From: JABMRP01 sp964444795
GTDB lineage: Bacteria > Planctomycetota > Planctomycetia > Pirellulales > Thermoguttaceae
Direction: 5' to 3'
Assembly (NCBI GenBank): GCA_964444795.1
Contig: CAYUIQ010000143.1
Coordinates: 1 to 23,408 of the forward strand
DNA length: 23,408 nt
Shown: piece after piece, positions 8,848 to 15,436 of the stretch
Numbering within the stretch: the stretch's first letter is position 1
Layout: every line of letters starts with the position of its first letter
Made by a program: the position numbers and the translations under genes
Notes under the pieces: generated by a model
The model's input: the letters and a program-made list of their open reading frames with translations, nothing else
Database searches by the model: none
What the model was told of the DNA's origin: nothing

Positions 8848-11454
8848 TCAGTCCTTGTCGGAGTCCACGACCTCTTTGGGCAGGAGCAACTCCTCGGCGC
8901 TGCGGGCGAAACAGGGCGGCACCGTCAAGAGACGCACCGGTCCACGACCGTAACGGATCCGCCATAGCTTGCCGTCCTGCCCTTGGGGCACGACAACGCT
9001 GTAGAAGTTGGCTTGGCGACCATTGAGCCAGAACACGGGCCGGCCGGTCGAGTCGTGAATCTCGCCGTGCCCTCCTCCGTGAAGGCCGATCACTTGAGTT
9101 CCCTTGGGAACATAGAAGTAGAGCATCCAACTGGTATAGTGGGGATTCATGGGCGCGTCGACGCTGGACACGACCGTCATCCGCTGCCGGGTGGGCCAGG
9201 TGACCCGCGTGCGGTCACCCCCGTCGCGAACGACGATCTTGTACAGGCCGGTTGCGCTCGCCGCGAGCTTGACCGTTCGCTCGGTGCCGTCCGGCGCGAC
9301 GCTGCGGTCTTGTGCAACTAGCGTTTCCCGTTCGCCCGTTGGGCTTGCGCCGCCGACCTTCCAAAGCTCGACGCGAACGTTGCCCCGATTGCGGTAATGA
9401 GCGATCAGGCCGCCGGTGATTTGAAGCTCGATCACCCCGGGTGACTCTTCGACGAAGGTGAAGAAAGTCTGCTCGTGGCGGCCCGGTCCAAGCTCGCCGG
9501 GCGAAAAAGGGGACAGGTCCAATTTGTGCGAAGCACCCTCCGGGCCGTTCCGGCGAATTGGATCTGTCCCCTTTTTCGAGGCGGGCACCAGATCGCCCGA
9601 GTATTCGACCGGCTTGAAATCGAGCTTCGTCAGGAGATAACGCTCGATTCCCTCTTTGAGGGAAGACGCCAACTCGTCTTCGCTGAACGACTCGCTCGAC
9701 TTCCAGGGATTTCTTTCTTCAGGCACGCCCCATTCAGCCCCCGGGGGGATGTTGACACTCTTGTCGCGCTGAACCAGGTCGCGATAGAGAGCTTTCGTGT
9801 GAACCAGCATCGTCCCTCGCATCCGGTACGCGTGGCGGATCAACCGCTCGAATGCGGCTTGCCGGGACTCACCCTCGCTCGTGGCATACCGGTGGTAGAG
9901 GTCGACGTACCGGGCATAGAGGACGAGATCGTTGACCCTTGCTCGGATTTCCGGTGTATCGGCGAGGTTCCTGGCCTTTCCAAGCGAGCGGAACATTCGT
10001 CCGAGTTGATCGTCGAAAACCAGATGAGGCGTTGAGCCGTCGAGTTGTCGATAGAATTCGGCCATCGGCTCCTTGGCCGGCCCGAACGAGCGTGAGAGAA
10101 AATCGTCGACCAGATCGTCCACGCGCTGGGCCTCGTCCACGTCCCACAACATTCTCGCCGCGAGGTAGTAACCCAGGCCGTTGGGGCCCCAGTTGTCGCT
10201 CGACTCGGCCGACATGAAGCGCGCGCCGCGGCCGTGAAACTCGGGGATCGTCCGCTTCAAGTAGTCGAGATTCGAGCCGCGGGCCGCCGCCGGCATGTCG
10301 CGGTCCCACATGTTGACGCTGTAATACTCCCGGATGCCCAAAGTGGTTCCCTGCTTCGACCACCCGTCGATGATCTCGTCGAGTGTAAGCCCGCCCTTGA
10401 GAAACGCGGTGGCCACGCTCACCACGACTTGCGGATGCGGCTTGATGCTCGGTGGAGGCGAGTGGTAATTGTAGGCATACATGCCGACGAGCTTGCCGGG
10501 ATGCCTATCGTTTACCGCGGTCGCCACTTCGTTGGCCAGAAGCAGGGCCCGATCGGTGACGCTTCCAAGCTTCGCGCACCGGTCGCACTCGCACCAGCCG
10601 CCGCCGTCGCTGGGGTCCATGGAGACGCTGTCGGAGGCCGGGTCGCGGTCGAACCGGCCCACGGCATGTTCGGCCACGAGTTTCCGCACGCGGGGATTGC
10701 CGATGCAGAGCTTGGCCTGGCTCGTGACGTTTCGCTTCCCGTCGACCAGCGCGTAGAACTCCGGGTGCTTGTCGAACTCCGATTTGTGTGCGCTGATGAT
10801 ACCGCCGTAGGCATGGCCCGTCTTCAATTCGATCCCCGAGGTCGCCCGGTTTCGCGCGCACCAATCGCGATAGGGCCCGGCGTTGTAGTTCCAGGCGCCG
10901 AATCCGTACCAGATTCTCCGTGCCACGTAGTCGGGCGACTCTTCGACGTCCAAGGCGACGGCCAACTCCGGGCTCCGCGGCACGACTTCCCACCGGTCGC
11001 CGGGAAAGAACTGCCGGTAGCCCAAGCGGTATAGGAAGTCCCACACGGCGTGCTCCACCGCAAGCTCGGTGGCACCCAGCAGGAAAACACCTTCGGCATG
11101 CGTTCGCAGCAGATAGTCCTCCCGCTGGTGAGACTCCGGCTCGGTCCAGCGCCGCCCCAGCGGCAGCTTGGGAAAATCCCCGGGCAAGCCGACCGCGAGA
11201 CCGCGGCTGCCGTCACCGGTGCTCACCTTGAACTCGGCGCCGGTAATCCGCGACAAGTAGCGTGCCAGATTCGTCGCCGCTTCAAGCGTCCTGTCCGACG
11301 CTCCTTCCCCGGTGACGATCGTCTCCAGCGATTTCCCATGGGCGGCAAGGCTCACCCGAATCGGCGAAGGCGCCTCACTGCCGGCACACTGCCCGGCCGC
11401 CGCGAACCCGGCTGACAGTACCGCAAGCAGCAGGGCTAAAGCCTTCAGACGCAT
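8848..11454 (-). CDS. Secreted DUF4838-family glycosidase-like protein
   Basis: Protein of 868 residues with a signal peptide (1-24). Residues 30-170 resemble the alpha-glucuronidase N-terminal-like domain ('AATNLARYLSRITGAEF', 'VFLLGATELAVEHAVWDFLYRLGYRQFFPG'). Residues 180-480 form a barrel-like DUF4838 region with 'DPSDGGGWCECDRC' (280-293), where clustered Cys may bind metal, and 'SAESSDNWGPNGLGYYLAARMLWD' (415-438). Residues 490-620 are helical. A beta-rich C-terminal part (655-868) resembles a carbohydrate-binding or pre-peptidase-type domain. Codons for about 626-651 are supplied by a palindromic element that keeps the frame open (reported separately); this lies in the linker before the C-terminal domain. 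GGGAG lies 9-13 bases before the ATG. GH67-like resemblance suggests action on uronic-acid-containing glycans, in line with the lyase gene downstream. Biochemical function is unknown. Confidence 0.85.
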   Translation of the reverse strand: MRLKALALLLAVLSAGFAAAGQCAGSEAPSPIRVSLAAHGKSLETIVTGEGASDRTLEAATNLARYLSRITGAEFKVSTGDGSRGLAVGLPGDFPKLPLGRRWTEPESHQREDYLLRTHAEGVFLLGATELAVEHAVWDFLYRLGYRQFFPGDRWEVVPRSPELAVALDVEESPDYVARRIWYGFGAWNYNAGPYRDWCARNRATSGIELKTGHAYGGIISAHKSEFDKHPEFYALVDGKRNVTSQAKLCIGNPRVRKLVAEHAVGRFDRDPASDSVSMDPSDGGGWCECDRCAKLGSVTDRALLLANEVATAVNDRHPGKLVGMYAYNYHSPPPSIKPHPQVVVSVATAFLKGGLTLDEIIDGWSKQGTTLGIREYYSVNMWDRDMPAAARGSNLDYLKRTIPEFHGRGARFMSAESSDNWGPNGLGYYLAARMLWDVDEAQRVDDLVDDFLSRSFGPAKEPMAEFYRQLDGSTPHLVFDDQLGRMFRSLGKARNLADTPEIRARVNDLVLYARYVDLYHRYATSEGESRQAAFERLIRHAYRMRGTMLVHTKALYRDLVQRDKSVNIPPGAEWGVPEERNPWKSSESFSEDELASSLKEGIERYLLTKLDFKPVEYSGDLVPASKKGTDPIRRNGPEGASHKLDLSPFSPGELGPGRHEQTFFTFVEESPGVIELQITGGLIAHYRNRGNVRVELWKVGGASPTGERETLVAQDRSVAPDGTERTVKLAASATGLYKIVVRDGGDRTRVTWPTRQRMTVVSSVDAPMNPHYTSWMLYFYVPKGTQVIGLHGGGHGEIHDSTGRPVFWLNGRQANFYSVVVPQGQDGKLWRIRYGRGPVRLLTVPPCFARSAEELLLPKEVVDSDKD
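9502..9578. repeat. Palindromic REP/MITE-like element inside the DUF4838 coding sequence
   Basis: Arms 9502-9524 and 9556-9578 are inverted copies matching at 22 of 23 positions, with core AAAAAGGGGACAG. The 31-base centre contains a second perfect hairpin, GTGC-GAA-GCAC (9526-9536), and a third, CCGG-GCCGTT-CCGG (9540-9553), so either strand can fold as a branched cruciform. The GGGGACAG core resembles palindromes that RAYT (REP-associated tyrosine transposase) enzymes mobilise in many bacteria; that link is from memory. No RAYT gene lies in this window. The element is read through in frame by the host gene. Confidence 0.85.
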
Positions 11455-11496
11455 GATGGTCTCCCAAGAACTGAATCTCCGGTCCGCTTCCGTATC

Positions 11497-11555
11497 GAGG
11501 GGCAGTTTCTGAGCGACATCCGATCTGCTGGGGAGAGACTGTCAAGCTGCCCCTC
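11497..11555. promoter_or_regulatory. Inverted repeat upstream of the DUF4838 gene (possible operator or REP)
   Basis: GAGGGGCAGTTT (11497-11508) is repeated inverted at 11544-11555 with one mismatch (11 of 12). On the minus strand a perfect TTGACA (plus-strand 11540-11545) overlaps the inner edge of the promoter-distal arm, but I do not see a convincing -10 box at the right spacing. The repeat lies 43-101 bases before the DUF4838 start. It could be a regulator-binding pair, a transcript-end hairpin of the gene to its right, or a decayed repeat. Confidence 0.4.
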
Positions 11556-11665
11556 TTGAACACCTGAAAGCGGGGGGACTTCACCGATGGCCACGCCACA
11601 CATTCGATTGGCAGTTCGGTAGCACCATGACGCTCCCCCTTGAATCCCCAGCCATCAACCAACCG

Positions 11666-13126
11666 TCAATCCACGGCGACCGCGGTCTGAGCCTTGATCT
11701 CGATGTGCCGAAAGTGTGAAGTACGGCTGCGCCAGCGGATGTCGATGACCGTCGGCTCCGACCACACGCTGGGCTCGACGGGAACCCGCCTCTCCTTCCC
11801 GTTGAGGACGAATACGATCTCGTCGCCCTCGCGGTGGATGTGGATCTTGGCCGTCAGACCGTGCCAGCCGTTGCTGATATTAAGGTTCTTGCCCCAAACG
11901 GTGACCCAGCAACCGCCGGTGTTGGTGTACGTGGCCTGCCCGTAGCTGAAATCCATGTCGATCGACAGATCGCCCTGGTAAGCGTTCCGCGTGCGGAGGA
12001 ACGACGCCGGGCCGCGGGGGGCTCTGCCGCCGTCGCCGGCCATCTTCCACGCGCCGTTCCAGGCCCAATACTTCGCGGTGACGGCTTCGTTGTCGAACTT
12101 GAAGACCGGTTGGCGAATGTTGTTGGTCAGCTCGATCGTCCCATGGGTCCGAATCTCCTCCAGTCGTCGGTCGATTTTCACTTGGACCAAACCGGAGATT
12201 TCCGCCCGCGCCGCTTGATACCAAGAGCCGGCCCGGAGCATCATGGATTTCCGCGAGTCGCCTTCTTCCGCCTGGGCAAGCTCCCACCACCCATCACCCA
12301 ACGCCACTTCTTCCTCGGCCGAAGTAGCACCGGCAATCTCCTTTTCGGCTAGCGCTTTCAATCGAGCATTGCTACCCAAAGCCAGCATGGCGATGCCCTT
12401 CTCCCAATCGCTCTTGACAAGGCACTTGTAGCGGCCGACGGCGAGATTCGCGTCCGGGTCGGTCGGATTGCCCTCCAAAACGGCCTGGGCCTTCTCAACT
12501 TCAGCAAAAGCCTCCTCGGATTCCACGACATCTTTGCTGATCGCCAGCATCTTCTTCAAGAGTTCTCTGTCTCGGGAGCTGCGGGCCAGATCGAGCGCCT
12601 TCGGAGCCAAGCGCTTCGTTGTCTCGTAGTCGTCTTGATCGAGCGCAACCTGGATCAGAGGAATCGCCACTCCGACCACTGCCTTGCGCTGTTCCGAAGA
12701 TCTTGCATTGGCGGCGGCAGCGAGCAGCGTGTCGAGCTTCATCCCGGGGTTGTCGACCTGATACGCCCGGGTGATCTCGTCGACGGCCTCCAGCGCGTTC
12801 TTGGCTTCCCCTGCTTCAATGGCAATGTCCCTGGCTATCCGCAAGAGCACGAAGCGACTGGCCGGGTCGTCTTGGGTCTTCCTTGCCAGGTCAAGCATCT
12901 TCCGGGCCACGGCGGCCTTTTCGGCGGAATTCCTGGCCTCGTCGTACTGCGATCCGAAGATCTCGCGGACGAGTTCCCGGGCCTTCGCTTGGGCAGCGCC
13001 GTCCGGCACCGGGGCCCGCTCCTGGGCCAACGCCACGGTCGTAGCGGCCGCCAAGGTCCCGAGGACCAGAACGGCTCGTTGGGCAATGCGTCGTGCGCGG
13101 CGGGAGCGGATGCGATTGTCCCTCAT
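11666..13126 (-). CDS. Exported protein of unknown function: helical module plus C-terminal jelly-roll-like domain
   Basis: I do not recognise a named family for the whole protein (486 residues). An Arg-rich N-terminus ('RSRRARRIAQR') leads into a hydrophobic segment and a likely cleavage site near 'ALAQE' (residue 35). Residues 45-325 are almost all helical, TPR-like, with 'KAAVARKMLDLARKTQDDPASRF' and 'SWYQAARAEISGLVQVKIDRRLEEI'. From memory this module recurs in planctomycete proteins joined to LamG, DUF1080 or sulfatase-modifying domains. Residues 335-480 are beta-rich ('GGCWVTVWGKNLNISNGWHG', 'DEIVFVLNGKER', ending 'SHFRHIEIKAQ'), like a concanavalin-type or DUF1080-type sandwich that binds or cuts glycans. 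GAGGG lies close upstream of the ATG. It is read in the same direction as the DUF4838 gene 211 bases later. Role inferred only: surface glycan handling. Confidence 0.72.
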   Translation of the reverse strand: MRDNRIRSRRARRIAQRAVLVLGTLAAATTVALAQERAPVPDGAAQAKARELVREIFGSQYDEARNSAEKAAVARKMLDLARKTQDDPASRFVLLRIARDIAIEAGEAKNALEAVDEITRAYQVDNPGMKLDTLLAAAANARSSEQRKAVVGVAIPLIQVALDQDDYETTKRLAPKALDLARSSRDRELLKKMLAISKDVVESEEAFAEVEKAQAVLEGNPTDPDANLAVGRYKCLVKSDWEKGIAMLALGSNARLKALAEKEIAGATSAEEEVALGDGWWELAQAEEGDSRKSMMLRAGSWYQAARAEISGLVQVKIDRRLEEIRTHGTIELTNNIRQPVFKFDNEAVTAKYWAWNGAWKMAGDGGRAPRGPASFLRTRNAYQGDLSIDMDFSYGQATYTNTGGCWVTVWGKNLNISNGWHGLTAKIHIHREGDEIVFVLNGKERRVPVEPSVWSEPTVIDIRWRSRTSHFRHIEIKAQTAVAVD

Positions 13127-13261
13127 GGCTCGCCCTCGGGTTTCTGGCCAACTCGCGATGGCCTTCGATCGGCCGGATTTCTTTTGCTAGGGGTACAAAT
13201 CCCAGCAACGCAACATGTTTCCAGAACGCCGCGACCGTAGTTTGAACCGCCAGAGCGGCCT

Positions 13262-13267
13262 TGTCAA
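13262..13267 (-). promoter_or_regulatory. Possible -35 box for the gene starting at 13126
   Basis: The minus strand reads TTGACA here, a perfect -35 match. The best -10-like hexamer 17-19 bases on is poor, and a short CCGC-CAGA-GCGG hairpin (13247-13258) lies between. Planctomycete promoters are poorly characterised, so this is only a candidate. Confidence 0.22.
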
Positions 13268-13302
13268 GTGTTTCATCGCCTGCCCCCATCCTTCGCCCCG
13301 TC

Positions 13303-14115
13303 TTACTTGGCGTCCGGCGTCACGGCGGAAGCCACGGTTCCCGTGGCGGCCCACTGGACGCCGCGGATCAGGAGTTGCTGAAAGCCCTTGTTCTCCATGA
13401 TCGTGGCGTCGTGTCCCAGCAGGGTGGCGAAACAGCGCCCCTGTCCATACGTCGCCGCGACCACGGACGGTTCCCACTGGTTGGTGCCGCTCGGTTCGTG
13501 CTGTTTGTCGGAGTAGGCCGATGCCAAGACGGTCGCTCCCTCGACCACTCCCGGCTTGTTCCACAACTCATCCCGCATCGTGAATCCCTCCAGATCGGCC
13601 ATCAGCGGATGGTCGGCCTTGTCGATGCGGATTTCAAATTCGTGCTGACGACCGTGCCCCGTGCTGCCCAGATTCCAATAGACCAGCGCCACTTTGCGGT
13701 ACTCCGGCCAGTCCTTGTAGAACGAGCTGCCGCCGGCGTGAACCGTGACGTGTCCCTTGCCGCCACGCACGAAGTCCAGGTAGGCTTGGCGCGTCTCGTC
13801 CGTCCACGCGGCTTCCGCTTCTTTGGAGCCACCGCCCCAACTGTTCCAGTCGCTGAGGATCACGTCGTAGTTGTTCAGATTCTCGCGGGTTAGCCCTTGC
13901 GGCGGAACGGTGGTGTCGACGCGGAACTTGCCGGACGCTTCCAGCACCTTCTGAAGCATCGGCGTGGTTGCCTTCCAGTTGTGATTGTTCCGTCCGGTCA
14001 GAATCAGGACGCGGACCGCCGCGCCGGGCTCCTCGGCCGACGCGTCCGTGAAAAATCCGACCAGCGACAGCAGGGAAACGACCGACAGCAGGACGCGGTT
14101 TCGGGGGTATTTCAT
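13303..14115 (-). CDS. Secreted ThuA-domain protein (first of two)
   Basis: Protein of 270 residues from ATG 14115. The frame is open further upstream, but the added sequence crosses a stable inverted repeat and has no signal peptide, whereas 14115 gives 'MKYPRNRVLLSVVSLLSLVGFFTDASAEE', a good Sec signal. The class-I glutamine-amidotransferase-like ThuA fold is indicated by 'VLILTGRNNHNWKATTPMLQKVLE' (36-59), 'YDVILSDWNSWGG' (83-95), 'GGKGHVTVHAGGSSFY' (118-133) and 'GQGRCFATLLGHDATIM' (224-240). ThuA-like proteins are linked to sugar and disaccharide catabolism (trehalose utilisation), with isomerase or hydrolase-type roles suggested; the activity here is unknown. It has a paralogue in this window at 19781. 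It is the most upstream gene of the leftward run, 176 bases before the helical-module gene, and lies divergent to the transporter operon. Confidence 0.87.
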   Translation of the reverse strand: MKYPRNRVLLSVVSLLSLVGFFTDASAEEPGAAVRVLILTGRNNHNWKATTPMLQKVLEASGKFRVDTTVPPQGLTRENLNNYDVILSDWNSWGGGSKEAEAAWTDETRQAYLDFVRGGKGHVTVHAGGSSFYKDWPEYRKVALVYWNLGSTGHGRQHEFEIRIDKADHPLMADLEGFTMRDELWNKPGVVEGATVLASAYSDKQHEPSGTNQWEPSVVAATYGQGRCFATLLGHDATIMENKGFQQLLIRGVQWAATGTVASAVTPDAK

Positions 14116-14245
14116 GGCGGGCTCACTTCTCGGGGCTATGGGAAACAAAGGGGGACGGATCCATGAGATCGGGCCGTCATGGCGGGCACGATACTTGTAG
14201 AGTATAGCTTCGCCGAGGCAGTTGCGAAACACGGACCGCCCCAGA

Positions 14246-14306
14246 ACCGAATACCCGAGAGGAGCCCGTAAGCTTGACTCCAGGGGGCCGGTCGGGTAGG
14301 TTCGGT
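14246..14306. repeat. Large imperfect inverted repeat (REP-like or bidirectional hairpin)
   Basis: ACCGAATACCCGA (14246-14258) pairs with TCGGGTAGGTTCGGT (14292-14306), giving 13 paired bases with a 2-base GG bulge. A smaller GCCC/GGGC pair (14264-14267 with 14285-14288) lies inside the 33-base loop. No T-tract follows on either strand. It sits between divergent genes, where a terminator is not expected, so a mobile palindromic repeat or a regulatory structure is more likely. Confidence 0.6.
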
Positions 14307-14334
14307 GGCTCGATGCGCCGGCAGCCGCTATGAT

Positions 14335-14351
14335 TTGACCTCGACGGTCAA
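14335..14351. promoter_or_regulatory. Perfect palindrome TTGACC-N5-GGTCAA, candidate operator of the transporter operon
   Basis: TTGACC (14335-14340) and GGTCAA (14346-14351) are perfect inverted arms around TCGAC. The palindrome lies 70 bases before the ATG of the DUF1097 gene, a usual place for a dimeric regulator. TTGACC could itself serve as a -35, but the bases 17 on (CCCGTC) do not look like a -10. No regulator gene is adjacent. Confidence 0.38.
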
Positions 14352-14421
14352 GGAATTCCCGTCCGGAACGTCCCGTTAAGAACCTCATCGCACCTGTAGA
14401 AGAGAGAAGGAGATCGTGGAA

Positions 14422-15003
14422 ATGTCCTTTGGGAAATATATTGTCATTCCGATTTTCATCGCGATCCAGGCGGTTACCATGATGGTCCTGGCACCTCACG
14501 TTCCTCTCAACGGGACCGCCGCCGGTGGTTTGGGACTGCTCACCTGGGTCTCGTTCCAGGCCTGGGCCATGTACTTCCTGGCCGGCTGTAATCCGAAAAT
14601 GGGCGCTAAAACCCTGATCGGCTACGGCGGCGGTATTGTCGCGTCCGTTGCCATCTTTGAACTCGCCAATCTACTCACCGGCTTGAATATCGCCCCGGCC
14701 GCCTGCTGCCTTTACCTGGCCGTGTTCCTGGTGGTCGTCGTGGTGATCAGCATGGAGAAGGTGCCCGGGTTCGATTTCGTCCCGGCCTACTTCGTCGGTG
14801 CCGGTGTATTCTTTGGCCTAATGGAGTACCTGAAGCAACCGGCGGATGTCGAAATGGGTAAGTACGCATGGTACGGTACGGTTGCTACAGCCGAAATGGT
14901 TGCCTGTGCCGTGGGTCTGGTCTATGGCGCCGTCACGGTTGTTTGCCGCGGCTGGTATGAGGGCAAGTTCGGCGAAAAGGCCGCGGAAAATGTCGCGGCT
15001 TAA
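14422..15003 (+). CDS. DUF1097-family inner-membrane protein
   Basis: Protein of 193 residues from ATG 14422, with AAGGAG at 14407-14412, 9 bases upstream. A GTG at 14416 is only 3 bases from that site and is disfavoured. About five or six membrane helices are visible (7-27, 35-55, 64-86, 92-110, 119-135, 154-175). The motif 'TWVSFQAWAMYFLAGCNPKMGAKTLIGYGGG' (41-71) matches the DUF1097/YcdZ family, whose function is unknown. The C-terminus is short, charged and probably cytoplasmic. It heads a three-gene unit: 136 bases separate it from the small membrane protein, which is then coupled to the symporter. Its placement suggests a helper, regulator or companion channel for the transported solute, by inference only. 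Confidence 0.85.
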   Translation: MSFGKYIVIPIFIAIQAVTMMVLAPHVPLNGTAAGGLGLLTWVSFQAWAMYFLAGCNPKMGAKTLIGYGGGIVASVAIFELANLLTGLNIAPAACCLYLAVFLVVVVVISMEKVPGFDFVPAYFVGAGVFFGLMEYLKQPADVEMGKYAWYGTVATAEMVACAVGLVYGAVTVVCRGWYEGKFGEKAAENVAA

Positions 15004-15139
15004 TCGATGATCGTGATCCGTTTCGCCGGGGACCGTTCTTTCTCGCGGCAACACTGCAAACAAGCGGTGGCACGTCGTAATGGACGCGTCAGCCGAGCAG
15101 GGTCACCCGCCTACTTCCAGAGGAAAAGGAAACGACCCG

Positions 15140-15436
15140 ATGCAACAGAAAAGCCGTACGCGGAAGAATCGCGCGTTTATGCTCGCGTTTCTGATCCTGA
15201 CCTTGCTGTGTTGGTGCCCCCTGGGCTACGGCTCGTATGGCAAGGTGCCGCTGGTCCTCGGCATTCCTTCCTGGGCCGTGTTGGCATTGTGCTTCAGCGC
15301 GGTCCTTTTCGTCGTGGAGTGGATCTACCTGTTCCATTCCCGGTTGGCCATGAACGACGAAGAACTCCCGGATATCATCTCCCAACTGGAAATGGTGGAC
15401 ACCGAAAATCTCGTCCCCGGTAAGGAGGACGAGTAA
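15140..15436 (+). CDS. Small two-helix membrane protein, likely symporter accessory subunit (DUF997/DUF3311-like)
   Basis: Protein of 98 residues from ATG 15140; AAGGA at 15126-15130 is 9 bases upstream, and the in-frame ATG at 15080 lacks such a site. A basic N-terminus ('QQKSRTRKNR') leads to helix 1 (about 11-31). A short loop with 'GIPSW' precedes helix 2 (about 42-64, 'AVLALCFSAVLFVVEWIYLF'), and an acidic tail follows. This plan matches the small proteins encoded beside sodium:solute symporters, such as YhdT beside PanF. The stop codon TAA shares its last A with the ATG of the symporter, so translation is coupled and equal amounts are likely. The family assignment is tentative because such short proteins diverge quickly. 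Confidence 0.75.
   Translation: MQQKSRTRKNRAFMLAFLILTLLCWCPLGYGSYGKVPLVLGIPSWAVLALCFSAVLFVVEWIYLFHSRLAMNDEELPDIISQLEMVDTENLVPGKEDE
15421..15428 (+). promoter_or_regulatory. Strong ribosome binding site TAAGGAGG of the symporter gene
   Basis: A perfect anti-16S match lying inside the end of the small-subunit gene, 7 bases before ATG 15436. It fixes the symporter start and, with the 1-base stop/start overlap, indicates translational coupling. Confidence 0.8.

Larger units (their letters stand above)
14116..14421. other. Divergent intergenic region between ThuA gene and transporter operon
   Basis: 306 bases without a gene. It holds a large inverted repeat (14246-14306), a short perfect palindrome (14335-14351) and the ribosome site AAGGAG at 14407-14412. 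On the minus strand TATACT (14200-14205) could be a -10 for the ThuA gene, but its -35 is unclear. A run AAAGGGGGACGG (14147-14158) resembles the core of the element at 9502 but has no partner arm here. Confidence 0.5.

Noticed and set aside
14147..14158. AAAGGGGGACGG resembling the core of the 9502 element
   Set aside because: No inverted partner arm nearby; a short G-rich match is not enough to call a repeat copy.
14116..14499. N-terminal extension of the first ThuA protein
   Set aside because: It crosses a stable inverted repeat and overlaps the divergent DUF1097 gene; ATG 14115 gives a clean signal peptide.
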